From: Hyphomicrobiales bacterium
GTDB lineage: Bacteria; Pseudomonadota; Alphaproteobacteria; Rhizobiales; Rhizobiaceae
Direction of reading: 5' to 3'
DNA length: 64,000 bases
Assembly (NCBI GenBank): GCA_900473795.1
Contig: UCMT01000012.1
Span: 88,269 to 152,268, forward strand
Position numbers and translations under genes: made by a program. Below the pieces are notes generated by a model. It made no database searches. It was not told the origin of the DNA and saw nothing but the letters and a program-made list of their open reading frames with translations. This document shows, piece by piece, positions 54,848-64,000 of this stretch (position 1 is its first letter; each line of letters starts with the position of its first letter).

Positions 54848-56734
54848 TCATTGCGCGCCGGCCGACTTCGACCACCAGATCGCCGGGAAGCCCACCCCAT
54901 ATTCCGGAAGATTTTCCGGGTGCGTCAGATCGCTCGAATAGGCAATGCGGGATTCGCGGCTTGTATAGCTCGGAACAACGAAATGGTTGGCAAGAAGGAC
55001 ACGGTCAAGCACCTTAGTCGTGGCGACCAGTTCGGCGCGATCCTTGGCAAGGATGATCCTTCGGATGAGCGCGTCGATACCGGGATCGCTGATGCCGGCG
55101 AAATTCTGCGAACCGTCGCGTTTCGCAGAGTCGGAACCCCAATACTCCGCCTGTTCGTTGCCGGGATTGAGAGACTGCTGCCAGCCGAGATAAATGACAT
55201 CGAAATCACGCGACCGCCAACGGTTGGTGAATTGCGACGCATCGACGGTGCGAACGCGGGCATCGACACCAATCTTCTTCAGGTTCTGCGCAAAGGGCAG
55301 CGCGACGCGCTCGATCGTCGTGCCGTCGAGAAGAATTTCGAAGCTGAAAGGCTCGCCGGTCTTGCTGTTGACCATACGCGTGCCCTTCAGTTCATAGCCG
55401 GCCTCCTTGAAAAGCCCGATGGCCCGGCGCAGGTTGTCGCGCATTTTTGCCGGGTCGCCGCCAACCGGGTTCTTGTAGGGCGTGGTGAAGACTTCCGGTG
55501 GAACCCGATCTTTCATTTCATTCAGAATTTCCAGCTCGCGGCCTTGCGGCAAGCCGAAAGAGGCAAGCTCGGATCCGAAGAAATAGCTGTCGACGCGGTC
55601 ATACTGATTATAGAAGATCGTCCGCTTCAACTCTTCGAAATCGAAGGCGTAGTTCAGAGCCTCGCGCACGTGCACATCCTGAAATTTCCCCCGGCGCAGA
55701 TTGGTAATGAACCCGACCATGACACCGCTGTCGCGGTCGTCATTTTTCAGGGTTTCCAGCTTGATTCGGCCATCCTTGACGGCCGGAAAATCGTAGGACG
55801 TCGCCCAGCGCTTGGCCGAGTTTTCCCAGCGGTAGTTGGAATTACCTGACCTGAAGGCTTCAAAGGCCACGTCGAGATCGGCAAAATAGCTGAAGGTGAA
55901 GCGGCGAAAATTGTTCTGACCGACATTCACGTTGAGGTCCTTGCCCCAGTAGTCGTCGCGCAGTTCATAACGAATCGACGATCCAGGCGTCATTGCCGCA
56001 ATCCTGTAGGGCCCTGATGCCATCGGAATTTCGAGCGTGGTCTTTGAGATATCGCGTGGCTGGCTGTTGGGGCCTTGCCCTTCCCACCAGTGCTTGGGAA
56101 TGATGAGCAGACTGCCGACGATGTGCGGCAGTTCGCGGTTGTTCGCCTCATCGAACGAGAAGGTCACTTCGCGATCGGCGGTCTTTTCCGCCTTGATGAC
56201 GTGCTTGTAGTAAAATTCCTTCTGCGGATCGTGTTTCTTGGCCATATCGAAGCTGAAGACAACGTCCTCCGGCGTTACCGGTGTGCCATCGGCCCATTTC
56301 GCTTCCGGACGCAAACGGAACTTCACGTAGGAAAAATCGTCCGGATAGGCGATAGCCTCCGCCAACAGGCCGTATTCCGAGTTGATCTCGTCCATGGAGG
56401 GCTTCATCAGCGTTTCGAACAACAGGCCGACTGATGCCGCATAGGCCCTCGCCGGGGGCCCTGCGAGCCCTGCCGCGGCATCACCTCTGGCAAGGACGGG
56501 ATTTAGCGAATCGAAGGTTCCCATTACGCCGAGGCGGATATCGCCCCCTTTCGGGGCATCCGGATTGACATAGTCGAAGCGCGCAAAGCCTTCCTTGTAT
56601 TTCGGTTCGCCAACCGTTGCCGCGCCGACCCGCCATTGAAGGTCCTGCGCCACCATATTGGATGGGGCACCAAGGAGAAGCACGGCTGCCGCCCAAATCA
56701 CTGCGCGTCTGAAATTCATGCCAATTCGCCGCAT
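54848..56734 (-). CDS. yejA: Periplasmic peptide-binding protein YejA
   Basis: This 628-residue extracellular solute-binding protein (SBP_bac_5) delivers peptides to YejBE. It has a signal peptide (MNFRRAVIWAAAVLLLGAPSNMVAQ region) and family marks KEGFARFDYVNPDAPKGG, SDGTP-like WADGTPVTPEDVVFSFD, and VREALNYAFDFEELKRTIFY. The start at 56734 has AAGGA at eight bases; an ATG 15 bp later would also leave an intact signal. The length matches YejA rather than the shorter DppA. It is the first gene of the operon, divergent from mepA. Confidence 0.93.
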   Translation of the reverse strand: MRRIGMNFRRAVIWAAAVLLLGAPSNMVAQDLQWRVGAATVGEPKYKEGFARFDYVNPDAPKGGDIRLGVMGTFDSLNPVLARGDAAAGLAGPPARAYAASVGLLFETLMKPSMDEINSEYGLLAEAIAYPDDFSYVKFRLRPEAKWADGTPVTPEDVVFSFDMAKKHDPQKEFYYKHVIKAEKTADREVTFSFDEANNRELPHIVGSLLIIPKHWWEGQGPNSQPRDISKTTLEIPMASGPYRIAAMTPGSSIRYELRDDYWGKDLNVNVGQNNFRRFTFSYFADLDVAFEAFRSGNSNYRWENSAKRWATSYDFPAVKDGRIKLETLKNDDRDSGVMVGFITNLRRGKFQDVHVREALNYAFDFEELKRTIFYNQYDRVDSYFFGSELASFGLPQGRELEILNEMKDRVPPEVFTTPYKNPVGGDPAKMRDNLRRAIGLFKEAGYELKGTRMVNSKTGEPFSFEILLDGTTIERVALPFAQNLKKIGVDARVRTVDASQFTNRWRSRDFDVIYLGWQQSLNPGNEQAEYWGSDSAKRDGSQNFAGISDPGIDALIRRIILAKDRAELVATTKVLDRVLLANHFVVPSYTSRESRIAYSSDLTHPENLPEYGVGFPAIWWSKSAGAQ

Positions 56735-56799
56735 CCAGCTTTTCCTTTTTTTCTTGCTTGAATAACAGAATAGGCAAAATCCGGGCAATTGACAGAAGC

Positions 56800-56823
56800 T
56801 GCCTCAAATCAGGCATTTTTTTT
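56800..56823 (+). terminator. Terminator-like hairpin between yejA and mepA
   Basis: TGCCT-CAAATC-AGGCA followed by eight T residues looks like a short intrinsic terminator on the plus strand. No plus-strand gene ends here, so it may act in the mepA leader or block antisense transcription toward it. Confidence 0.4.
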
Positions 56824-56946
56824 GGGTCAGCATCGCAACCTCCGCAAGGCTGGCACAACGACGCAGTGTCACGCCACGCGAAAACAATCGCGGCTGGAGC
56901 GGCGCTTCCAGATGCGGCACTATGACGACCGGGGAATCAGCGGGGA

Positions 56947-58023
56947 ATGACAGTGATAAAGGCAGGACTCTTTTGGCATCTGGGATCGATGGCGCTGGCG
57001 GCGCTGATCGGGTCGAGCCTCGTCTTCGGCGACGCAACTGCCGCCGACGACACGCCTGCCAAGCAGATTTTCGGCAAGGTGCAACTGCCGAGCAACTCAG
57101 CGCCGAGCCCGATCGGATTTTATGCCAAAGGCTGCATGGCCGGGGCCGTCGCGATCCCGACGGACGGGCCGACCTGGCAGGCGATGCGGCTGTCGCGAAA
57201 CCGCCGCTGGGGCAATCCGGCGATGATCGAGCTTCTGGAACAGTTCTCGAAGGACGCCGCCCGGCTCGGGTGGGGCTCCGGCATCCTGATCGGCGACATT
57301 TCCCAGCCGCGGGGCGGGCCGATGCTGTCCGGACATTCGTCCCACCAGATCGGGCTCGATGCGGATATCTGGTTCACGCCGATGCCGGCACAGCGGCTCT
57401 CGGCACAAGGCCGGGAGGATTTTCCATTCACCTCCATGCTCGACAAGAGCAAGTTCCTGACCGTCAATCCCCAACGCTGGACGCCGACCCATGCGAAGGT
57501 CGTCATGCAGGCAGCGAGCTATCCGCAGGTGGAGCGGGTTTTCGTCAATCCGGCGATCAAGAAAAAGCTGTGCGACACATGGACCGGCGACCGTTCCCTG
57601 CTCGGCAAAGTCCGCCCGATCTACGGCCATGACGAACATTTCCACATTCGCATGCACTGCCCGCCCGGCGCTTCCGGGTGCAAGGCGCAGGCGCCGGTGG
57701 CAGGCGGCGACGGCTGCGACAAGTCGCTGGCCTGGTGGTTCACCAAGGAGCCTTGGGCCAAGCCTGTGAAGAAACCCGGCGAAAAGCCGGTGAAGCCAAG
57801 GTTTGCGACGCTTTCCGACCTGCCGAAAGCCTGTGCCGCGGTGCTGGCCGCTCCGGCAGCCTCCGAACAGTCGGCGACCTTCGGCACCGCCTATGTGGCG
57901 CCCCAGGTCCAGCCGGCGGCGCAGTCTGGCGATGCAGCGATCCAGCAGGTGATCAATGCCGGGACCAACGATCTGCCGGATGGCACGATTCCGATCCCGC
58001 TGTCCCGCCCCTCCCTGCAATAG
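56947..58023 (+). CDS. mepA: Penicillin-insensitive murein endopeptidase MepA
   Basis: This 358-residue periplasmic enzyme (peptidase M74) cleaves D-alanyl-meso-diaminopimelyl cross-links in peptidoglycan. It has a signal peptide (cleavage near TAADD) and the metal-binding motifs SGHSSHQIGLDADIWF and YGHDEHFHIRMHC. Several cysteines (GCMAG, KKLCDTW, MHCPPGASGC, GCDKS) fit disulphides. The proline- and lysine-rich stretch WAKPVKKPGEKPVKPRF, followed by a low-complexity tail of about 80 residues, extends it beyond the E. coli length of 274. It is divergent from yejA. Confidence 0.93.
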   Translation: MTVIKAGLFWHLGSMALAALIGSSLVFGDATAADDTPAKQIFGKVQLPSNSAPSPIGFYAKGCMAGAVAIPTDGPTWQAMRLSRNRRWGNPAMIELLEQFSKDAARLGWGSGILIGDISQPRGGPMLSGHSSHQIGLDADIWFTPMPAQRLSAQGREDFPFTSMLDKSKFLTVNPQRWTPTHAKVVMQAASYPQVERVFVNPAIKKKLCDTWTGDRSLLGKVRPIYGHDEHFHIRMHCPPGASGCKAQAPVAGGDGCDKSLAWWFTKEPWAKPVKKPGEKPVKPRFATLSDLPKACAAVLAAPAASEQSATFGTAYVAPQVQPAAQSGDAAIQQVINAGTNDLPDGTIPIPLSRPSLQ

Positions 58024-58134
58024 GCTATTGGGGCACGCCCTTTAAGCGCTTTTCATCCGCGAAACTGTGCTGTACAGGAGATCAAATCGATTTAAATCGA
58101 GACCGTCATGGTCGGTTGACGCCGGGGATCGGGG

Positions 58135-58515
58135 ATGACCAGTCAAAAATGCGTGGCGCTGATAGCGCATGACCAGAAGAAGGACGACATCGCAGCCTTT
58201 GCCAAGGCGAACGAAGCCGTGCTTGCAAGCTGGAAGATCGTCGCCACCGGCACGACCGGCGGCCGGGTGCAGGAGGCCTGTCCGAGCCTCGATGTCATCC
58301 GCATGAAGAGCGGCCCGCTCGGCGGCGATCAGCAGATCGGCGCGATGATCGCCACCGGCGAGGTGCACATGCTAATCTTCTTCACCGACCCGCTCACCGC
58401 CATGCCACATGACGTCGACGTCAAGGCACTGATGCGCCTTGCCACCGTCTACGACATTCCGATGGCGCTGAACCGGGCAACGGCAGAACAGTTGATCGAC
58501 TTCCATCATCCCTGA
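58135..58515 (+). CDS. mgsA: Methylglyoxal synthase
   Basis: This 126-residue enzyme converts dihydroxyacetone phosphate into methylglyoxal and phosphate. It is an overflow valve when sugar phosphates pile up. Key segments are [42 protein letters not shown] (with the catalytic Asp), and [21 protein letters not shown]. The length fits the shorter alphaproteobacterial form. glk follows after 42 bp, so the pair may act together at the top of hexose use. Confidence 0.94.
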   Translation: MTSQKCVALIAHDQKKDDIAAFAKANEAVLASWKIVATGTTGGRVQEACPSLDVIRMKSGPLGGDQQIGAMIATGEVHMLIFFTDPLTAMPHDVDVKALMRLATVYDIPMALNRATAEQLIDFHHP

Positions 58516-58557
58516 TACAGCTTTCTTCGAGCCCGCACGATCACAACGGAACGTCCC

Positions 58558-59583
58558 ATGCCCACGCTCACAGACACCGAAAGCAGCCTCACCTTTCCGA
58601 TCCTGATCGGCGATATCGGCGGAACCAATGCGCGCTTTGCGCTGCTTGTCGACGCCTTCGCCGAGCCAAAGATGTTCCCGATCATCCCGACGACGAGCTA
58701 TGCGAGCATCGAGGAAGCGCTGCAGACCAGCATCCTCGACAAGACCTCGGTGCAGCCGCGCTCGGCGATCATCGCGGTCGCCGGCCCGGTCAAGGGCGAC
58801 GAAATCCCGCTCACCAATGCCGGCTGGGTGATCAAGCCGAAAGACATGCTGACGGCGCTTTCGCTCGAGGACGTGATCATCATCAACGATTTCGAGGCCC
58901 AGGCGCTTGCGATCGCCTCGATCGGCGAGGAAGGCCGCGAGCAGATCGGTCCCGGCAGCATTCTCGAAGACGCCTCCTGCGCCGTACTCGGCCCGGGCAC
59001 CGGTCTTGGCGTGGCCGGTCTCGTTCATGCGCAACACAGCTGGATTCCGGTTCCCGGCGAAGGCGGCCATATCGATGTCGGTCCGCGCACGGAGCGCGAC
59101 TATCAGATCTGGCCCTTCCTCGAGCCGATCGAGGGCCGCATTTCGGCCGAACAGCTGCTGTGCGGCCGCGGCATCATGAACATCTACCGCGCAGTGTGCG
59201 AATCGAAAGCCTGGTATCCGGAGCTGCCCGACCCGGCTGCCGTGACGACCAGTGCGCTCGCCGAACGCGATGAGGCAGCGATGGAGACCATCTCGCTGTT
59301 TTCCACCTATCTCGGTCGCGTTGCCGGTGACATGGCGATGATCTTCATGGCACGCGGCGGTGTTTTTCTTGCCGGCGGCATTTCCCAGAAAATCCTGCCT
59401 GCCTTGAGAAAGCCGGAGTTCCGCGCCGCCTTCGAAGACAAGGCGCCGCACTCGGCGTTGCTCCGGACGATCCCGACTTTCGTCGTCACCCATCCGACGG
59501 CTGCGCTTTCCGGCCTTGCCGCCTATTCGCGCACACCGTCGCGCTTTGGTGTGGCAACAGAGGGACGGCGCTGGAGAACTTGA
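58558..59583 (+). CDS. glk: Glucokinase
   Basis: This 341-residue enzyme phosphorylates glucose with ATP. It belongs to the Glk family of proteobacteria, with [15 protein letters not shown] near the N-terminus (phosphate loop), [18 protein letters not shown] (catalytic Asp), [15 protein letters not shown] and [16 protein letters not shown]. The sequence lacks the CXCGX2GCXE motif of the ROK family, which supports this assignment. It lies 42 bp after mgsA on the same strand. Confidence 0.95.
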   Translation: MPTLTDTESSLTFPILIGDIGGTNARFALLVDAFAEPKMFPIIPTTSYASIEEALQTSILDKTSVQPRSAIIAVAGPVKGDEIPLTNAGWVIKPKDMLTALSLEDVIIINDFEAQALAIASIGEEGREQIGPGSILEDASCAVLGPGTGLGVAGLVHAQHSWIPVPGEGGHIDVGPRTERDYQIWPFLEPIEGRISAEQLLCGRGIMNIYRAVCESKAWYPELPDPAAVTTSALAERDEAAMETISLFSTYLGRVAGDMAMIFMARGGVFLAGGISQKILPALRKPEFRAAFEDKAPHSALLRTIPTFVVTHPTAALSGLAAYSRTPSRFGVATEGRRWRT

Positions 59584-59684
59584 AGGACAAGCCAGCGTCA
59601 AGACTCGCCAAAGTGGGATCAAGGGACTATAGAGCCCACTGAAATAAGGCGCCTGCAAGCGCGTCGGGCTTTAAGGAAACCTGC

Positions 59685-61487
59685 TTGAAACAAGCCAAGA
59701 CAAAGCTGCCACCCGTTGACCGCGAGACCATTGCCAGCGTCCTGAAGCGGGTCATTGCCGAAAACGGACGCGCTCATATGCGCGGCTATATCTTCGCCAT
59801 CGCCTGCCTCGGGCTTGTCGCGGGCACGACCGCGTTCACCGCCTGGATCATGGAATCGGTGGTCAACGAGGCCTTCGCCAACAAGCGGGCCGATATCGTT
59901 CTCTACATCTGCGGCGCGATCTTCATTGCCTTCGTGGTGCGCGGCTTTGCCACCTACGGCCAGGCCGTGGCGCTCTCCAAGATCGGCAACAGCATCGTCG
60001 CCAGCTACCAGCGCAGACTCTATTCGCATCTGATGGCACTGAGCGTCGGCTATTTCAGCGAAACCCGCTCCGCCCGCATCTCCGCGCAGATCAGCCAGAA
60101 CGTCTCCGGCATCCGCGACGTCCTCAACATGACGGTCACCTCGCTGGCGCGCGATTTCCTGACGCTGATTGCGCTGATCGGCGTGATGATCAGCAAGGAC
60201 TGGCTGCTGACGCTGATCGTTTTCGTGATCGCGCCACCATTGCTGATCGGCCTTCGCTACATCTCGCGGCGGCTGAAGCAGGCGACCCGCGAATCCGTCG
60301 AAATCAACAGCCACGTGCTCGGGGCCATGCAGGAGACCATTCAGGGCATCACCATCGTCAAGGCCTTCACGATGGAGAAGCAACTGAAGACCAAGGTCGA
60401 GACGATCATCGACCGGGCCGAAAACCGCGCCAACCGCATCGCCCGACTAAGCGAACGCACCGCCCCGATGACGGAAACCTTTGCCGGCTTTGCGATTTCC
60501 AGCGTGCTTGCCTATGCGGCATTCCGATCGATCTACAACGGCATCCAGCCGGGGGCCTTCTTCGCCTTCGTCACCGCGCTCCTGATGGCCTATGACCCGG
60601 CCCGCCGCCTTGCCAGGCTCCAGGTCTCGCTCGAGCGCGCCGTCGTCAATGCGCGGATGATCTACGAAATCCTCGATACCGTGCCGCATCAGCGCGACCT
60701 TCCCGGTGCCGGCAATCTCGCGCTTCAGCAAGCGACGATCGAATTCAGGGACGTCCGTTTCGGATATAACCAGAGCGACGACATCCTGAAGGGCGTCAGC
60801 TTTGTTGCGGAAGGCGGCAAGACGACAGCACTGGTCGGCCCCTCCGGCGCCGGAAAGTCGACGGTGATCAGCCTTATTCCGCGCTTCTACGACCCCTCCG
60901 GCGGCGAGATCCTGATCGACGGGCAGGACATCGCCCACGTAACCAAACAATCGCTGCGCAACGGCCTCGCCTATGTGTCGCAGCAGCCTTACCTCTTCGA
61001 AGGCTCGATCCGCGACAATATCCGCTACGGCCGTCCCGAGGCGACGGATGCCGAGGTCGAGGAAGCAGCGAAGCTTGCCTATGCGCATGATTTCATCTGC
61101 GCCCAGCCGCAGGGCTACGATACGCCGGTCGGCGAAAACGGCGTGACCCTTTCCGGCGGCCAGCGCCAGCGGCTGTCGATCGCCCGCGCGCTGGTGCGCC
61201 AGGCGCCGATCCTGCTGCTCGACGAGGCAACCTCGGCACTGGATACCGAATCGGAAGCGGCCGTGCAGAAGGCGCTCGATCATGCCATGAGCGGCCGCAC
61301 GGTGGTCGTCATCGCCCATCGGCTTTCGACCGTCGTCAACGCCGACAAGATCATCGTCATGAAGGATGGATTGGTGGTCGAGGAGGGCACCCACGAGGCG
61401 CTTGCGAAGCGATCGGACGGCCTTTACGCTCGATTGCACAACCTGCAGGGCTCAGCAGCCCAGCCGGCAGTGGAAGTGCAAGTTTGA
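59685..61487 (+). CDS. ABC exporter, MsbA-like (transmembrane plus ATPase)
   Basis: This 600-residue half-transporter has an N-terminal six-helix transmembrane domain (about residues 30-320) and a C-terminal ATPase. Walker A is GPSGAGKS, the signature [15 protein letters not shown] and Walker B ILLLDEATSALD. The overall pattern fits type I exporters of lipid A precursors or lipids. The start is a TTG at 59685 with AAGGAAA upstream. It lies 101 bp after glk and 21 bp before dapB. Many relatives are named MsbA, but other substrates are possible. Confidence 0.88.
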   Translation: MKQAKTKLPPVDRETIASVLKRVIAENGRAHMRGYIFAIACLGLVAGTTAFTAWIMESVVNEAFANKRADIVLYICGAIFIAFVVRGFATYGQAVALSKIGNSIVASYQRRLYSHLMALSVGYFSETRSARISAQISQNVSGIRDVLNMTVTSLARDFLTLIALIGVMISKDWLLTLIVFVIAPPLLIGLRYISRRLKQATRESVEINSHVLGAMQETIQGITIVKAFTMEKQLKTKVETIIDRAENRANRIARLSERTAPMTETFAGFAISSVLAYAAFRSIYNGIQPGAFFAFVTALLMAYDPARRLARLQVSLERAVVNARMIYEILDTVPHQRDLPGAGNLALQQATIEFRDVRFGYNQSDDILKGVSFVAEGGKTTALVGPSGAGKSTVISLIPRFYDPSGGEILIDGQDIAHVTKQSLRNGLAYVSQQPYLFEGSIRDNIRYGRPEATDAEVEEAAKLAYAHDFICAQPQGYDTPVGENGVTLSGGQRQRLSIARALVRQAPILLLDEATSALDTESEAAVQKALDHAMSGRTVVVIAHRLSTVVNADKIIVMKDGLVVEEGTHEALAKRSDGLYARLHNLQGSAAQPAVEVQV

Positions 61488-61508
61488 GAACCAGGAATTG
61501 AGGCAAGC

Positions 61509-62327
61509 ATGAGCGGGACGGAGATGAAACTCGTGGTGGTGGGCGCCGCCGGACGGATGGGCCAGACGCTAATTCGCACGATCAATGCGATGCCCGGCGC
61601 ACAACTCTTTGCCGCCGTCGAACGGCCGGGCTCGGCCTTCATCGGTCGCGATGCGGGCGAGATTGCAGGATTGGGCCCGATCGGCGTCGCGATCAGCGAC
61701 AAGCCGCTCGAGGCCTTCGTCGAGGCCGAAGGTGTGCTCGATTTTACCTCACCAGCAGCCTCCGTCGAGTTTGCCGGTCTCGCTGCGCAGGCCCGCATCG
61801 TCCATGTCATCGGCACGACTGGCTGCTCCAGCGGTGACGACGAGAAGATCAAGGCAGCGGCGCGGCACGCGCGGATCGTCAAATCCGGCAATATGAGCCT
61901 CGGCGTCAATCTTCTTGGCGTTCTCACCGAACAGGCGGCGCGTGCCCTTGGACCGACGGACTGGGACATCGAAATTCTTGAAATGCACCACAAGCACAAG
62001 GTTGACGCGCCGTCCGGCACCGCCCTCCTGCTCGGTGAAGCTGCCGCAAAAGGCCGCGGTATAGATCTCGCCAGCCAATCCGTGCGCGTGCGCGACGGCC
62101 ATACCGGCGCTCGCGTGGCCGGCACGATCGGCTTTGCGACGCTGCGCGGCGGCTCGGTGATCGGCGAGCATTCGGTCATCCTCGCCGGCGAAGGCGAACA
62201 GGTGACACTCTCCCACAGCGCCACGGACCGCTCGATTTTTGCGCGCGGCGCCGTGACTGCGGCCCTTTGGGCCCGTGGCCAGAAGCCCGGCCTCTATTCC
62301 ATGCTCGACGTGCTCGGGCTGTCCTGA
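61509..62327 (+). CDS. dapB: 4-hydroxy-tetrahydrodipicolinate reductase
   Basis: This 272-residue enzyme catalyses the second committed step of lysine and diaminopimelate synthesis. The N-terminal NAD(P) motif is [17 protein letters not shown]. The catalytic region [21 protein letters not shown] contains the conserved His-His-x-x-Lys and substrate loop. The C-terminal end carries [22 protein letters not shown], the usual DapB closing strand. The start at 61509 follows GAGGCAAGC. It lies 21 bp after the ABC exporter and 27 bp before gpmA. Confidence 0.96.
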   Translation: MSGTEMKLVVVGAAGRMGQTLIRTINAMPGAQLFAAVERPGSAFIGRDAGEIAGLGPIGVAISDKPLEAFVEAEGVLDFTSPAASVEFAGLAAQARIVHVIGTTGCSSGDDEKIKAAARHARIVKSGNMSLGVNLLGVLTEQAARALGPTDWDIEILEMHHKHKVDAPSGTALLLGEAAAKGRGIDLASQSVRVRDGHTGARVAGTIGFATLRGGSVIGEHSVILAGEGEQVTLSHSATDRSIFARGAVTAALWARGQKPGLYSMLDVLGLS

Positions 62328-62354
62328 ACCTTAAAATCCCGGAGAAACATCATC

Positions 62355-62990
62355 ATGAGCGGCACCCTCGTCCTTGTGCGTCACGGCCAGAGCGACTGGA
62401 ACCTGAAAAACCTGTTCACCGGCTGGAAGGACCCGGACCTGACGGCGCTCGGCGTCGAAGAGGCCAATGCCGGCGGCAAGGCGCTTGCCGAATACGGCAT
62501 CAAGTTCGACGTTGCCTTCACCTCCGTGCTGTCCCGCGCCCAGCGGACCTGCAAGATCATCCTCGACAATGTCGGCCAGCCCGACCTCGAGACGATCTGC
62601 GACCAGGCGCTGAACGAGCGCGACTACGGCGACCTTTCCGGTCTCAACAAGGACGACGCGCGCGCCAAATGGGGCGAAGAGCAGGTGCATATCTGGCGCC
62701 GTTCCTATGACGTCCCGCCGCCGGGCGGCGAAAGCCTGCGCGACACTGGCGCCCGCGTCTGGCCCTATTACCTCACTGACATCCTGCCGCGCGTCCTCAG
62801 AGGCGAGAAGGTCCTCGTTGCGGCGCACGGCAACTCGTTGCGCTCGCTGGTGATGGTGCTCGACCGCCTGACCAAGGAGCAGATTCTCGCGCTCAACCTC
62901 GCGACGGGCGTACCGATGGTCTACAAGCTGAATGCCGATTCTACCGTCGCGTCGAAGGAAGTTCTGGGCGATATGTCCGGGGCGCATTGA
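62355..62990 (+). CDS. gpmA: 2,3-bisphosphoglycerate-dependent phosphoglycerate mutase
   Basis: This 211-residue enzyme interconverts 3- and 2-phosphoglycerate. The catalytic RHG is in [20 protein letters not shown]. The second phosphate-contact segment is [18 protein letters not shown], and the late catalytic histidine is in [13 protein letters not shown]. It is of the shorter alphaproteobacterial type (E. coli GpmA has 250 residues), lacking the C-terminal helix. It forms a probable operon with dapB. Confidence 0.95.
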   Translation: MSGTLVLVRHGQSDWNLKNLFTGWKDPDLTALGVEEANAGGKALAEYGIKFDVAFTSVLSRAQRTCKIILDNVGQPDLETICDQALNERDYGDLSGLNKDDARAKWGEEQVHIWRRSYDVPPPGGESLRDTGARVWPYYLTDILPRVLRGEKVLVAAHGNSLRSLVMVLDRLTKEQILALNLATGVPMVYKLNADSTVASKEVLGDMSGAH

Positions 62991-63011
62991 GCATTCAAAA
63001 TAGCAGATGAC

Positions 63012-63037
63012 AAAAGGGCCGCAGCTGCGGCCCTTTT
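63012..63037. terminator. Bidirectional terminator between gpmA and the Ada-like gene
   Basis: AAAAGGGCCGCAG joins its exact reverse complement, forming a 13-bp perfect palindrome with an A tract on one side and a T tract on the other. It lies 21 bp after gpmA and 5 bp from the end of the convergent gene, so it can serve both. Confidence 0.85.
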
Positions 63038-63042
63038 CCTTG

Positions 63043-63915
63043 TCAAACCTTGCCCGCTTCCCAGCCGAGCATTGCCCGCTTGCGGGTGAGGCCCCAGTGG
63101 TAGCCGGTCAGCGCGCCGCTCTTGCCGAGCGCCCGGTGGCAGGGCACGACGAAGGAGATCGGATTGCGTCCGACTGCAGCGCCGACGGCGCGCGAGGCAG
63201 TCGGCTGGCCGATATTGCAGGCGATATCCGAATAGGTGACCGCCTTGCCCATCGGGATTTTCAAAAGGGTTTCCCAGACGCGGATCTGGAAATCGGACCC
63301 GATCAGCACGATGCGCAAGGGCTCCTCTTGGCGCCACTCCCGGGAATCAAAGATGCGGGCCGCATAGGCGGCGGTCGCTGCGCTGTCTTCGACATACTGC
63401 GCATTCGGCCAGCGATTTGCCATATCCTCGAAACTGGCTTTTTCACCACCGGCATCGCTGAAGGCAAGGCCCGCAAGGCCGCGATCGGTGACCATGACCA
63501 GCGCCACGCCGAAGGGACTGGGATGGAAGCCGTAGCGGATCGTCAGCCCGCCGCCGCGCAGCTTCCATTCGCCCGGCGACATCGCCTCGTGGGTAACGAA
63601 GAGATCATGCAGGCGGCTGGGGCCGGAAAGGCCGACCTCGAAGCTGGTTTCAAGCAGCGGCAGCTCCTCCTGCCGCAGCAGGCGCTTGGCGTGATCGAGC
63701 GTCACCGCCTGCAGGAATGCCTTCGGCGACAGTCCGGCCCAGCGGGTGAACGTCTTCTGCAGTTGCGTCGGCGGTTGGCCGATTTCACCGGCGATGGCCT
63801 CCAGCGACGGCTGATCGCGATAGTTTTCGGTCAGCATCTCGACCACGCGGCTGACAATCTCATAGTCGCTGCCATGCGGCGTGATGTCGGCGGGAAGCGA
63901 TGTCGTGATATTCAT
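63043..63915 (-). CDS. AraC-type HTH plus O6-alkylguanine-DNA alkyltransferase (Ada-like)
   Basis: This 290-residue protein joins an N-terminal AraC-type HTH (about residues 18-118, GLSPKAFLQAVTLDHAKRLL) to a C-terminal DNA alkyltransferase domain. The alkyl acceptor is Cys259 in FVVPCHRALG, with the helix-turn-helix AVTYSDIACNIGQPTASRAVGAA before it. The N-terminal zinc/phosphotriester-sensing domain of E. coli Ada is absent. Whether it still acts as a regulator of the adaptive response is therefore uncertain. The start at 63915 has AAGGAG upstream. The remaining 85 bp of the window hold no recognisable feature. Confidence 0.9.
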   Translation of the reverse strand: MNITTSLPADITPHGSDYEIVSRVVEMLTENYRDQPSLEAIAGEIGQPPTQLQKTFTRWAGLSPKAFLQAVTLDHAKRLLRQEELPLLETSFEVGLSGPSRLHDLFVTHEAMSPGEWKLRGGGLTIRYGFHPSPFGVALVMVTDRGLAGLAFSDAGGEKASFEDMANRWPNAQYVEDSAATAAYAARIFDSREWRQEEPLRIVLIGSDFQIRVWETLLKIPMGKAVTYSDIACNIGQPTASRAVGAAVGRNPISFVVPCHRALGKSGALTGYHWGLTRKRAMLGWEAGKV

Positions 63916-64000
63916 GATCGTATCTCCTTGAGACAAGAGATAATCACTCGAACCGGGTCTTCGCCACCCGATTCTTGTCCTAGTGCCGGATGATTTTAGG

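Noticed and set aside
58084..58105. AT-rich palindromic stretch (AATCGATTTAAATCGA) as a regulator site
   Set aside because: It partly overlaps simple ATCGAT/TTTAAA symmetry, has no known matching consensus, and its position before mgsA alone does not support a call.

Overview
The window is about 62% GC (judged by eye), densely coded on both strands, and reads as chromosomal DNA of a Rhizobiales alphaproteobacterium, most likely Rhizobiaceae (Rhizobium/Agrobacterium/Ensifer group). The pointers are: an Irr-type iron control element in front of a membrane-bound ferritin (mbfA), a CtrA-type TTAA-N7-TTAAC box, an HWE-family histidine kinase, an infC gene starting at ATT, a YejABEF importer, and a degenerate copy of a palindrome common in Rhizobiaceae genomes. 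Most genes are core housekeeping; I see no insertion sequence, CRISPR array, rRNA or tRNA.

Layout. 1-1.6 kb: 3' end of htpG, then a hicAB toxin-antitoxin pair behind a perfect 36-bp palindrome. 1.6-10 kb (minus strand): the RNA/ribosome block rbfA, an uncharacterised gene, truB, (an HWE kinase and a secreted SH3 protein), rpsO, pnp, an RsmC-like methyltransferase and a small membrane protein. 10-13 kb: glutamine amidotransferase, secreted pentapeptide-repeat protein, GFA-family protein, LysE exporter. 13-14.2 kb: a DUF1508 protein and a ccdAB toxin-antitoxin pair tucked against the 3' end of lepA. 16-21.6 kb: an RTX-type secreted GH114-like protein divergent from an XRE-cupin regulator, GNAT, secreted proteins, an OmpA lipoprotein and a LuxR regulator.

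21.7-24.6 kb: epmB-epmA divergent from efp, a complete set for beta-lysylation of EF-P Lys34 except for epmC. 24.7-30.3 kb: small stress proteins, EamA exporter, cyclopropane fatty acid synthase, a YiiX-like cysteine hydrolase, mbfA and a histidine phosphatase. 30.4-37.4 kb: a BTLCP peptidase with a CtrA box upstream, an alpha/beta hydrolase, then the translation block infC, rpmI-rplT, pheS-pheT. 37.4-38.9 kb: a small islet of unknown genes.

39-46.2 kb: two aldo/keto reductases, LysR, GNAT, a Gfo/Idh/MocA oxidoreductase, and an isolated pair of phage/GTA-like head-spike genes. 46.3-50.8 kb: xseA, a quinone-reductase-like flavoprotein, a MarR and NlpC/P60 pair, and a 2-hydroxyacid dehydrogenase. 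50.8-56.7 kb: the yejABEF peptide importer operon. 57-64 kb: mepA, mgsA, glk, an ABC exporter, dapB, gpmA and an Ada-like alkyltransferase/regulator.

The best candidates for a second look are the spike-like pair at 44.85-46.18 kb, the unknown gene embedded in rbfA-truB, the two toxin-antitoxin operators, the unknown two-gene islet behind pheT, and the kinase/SH3 pair that splits truB from rpsO. I did not find a system I can confidently call new. Functional calls rest on recognising families by eye; no database search was run.
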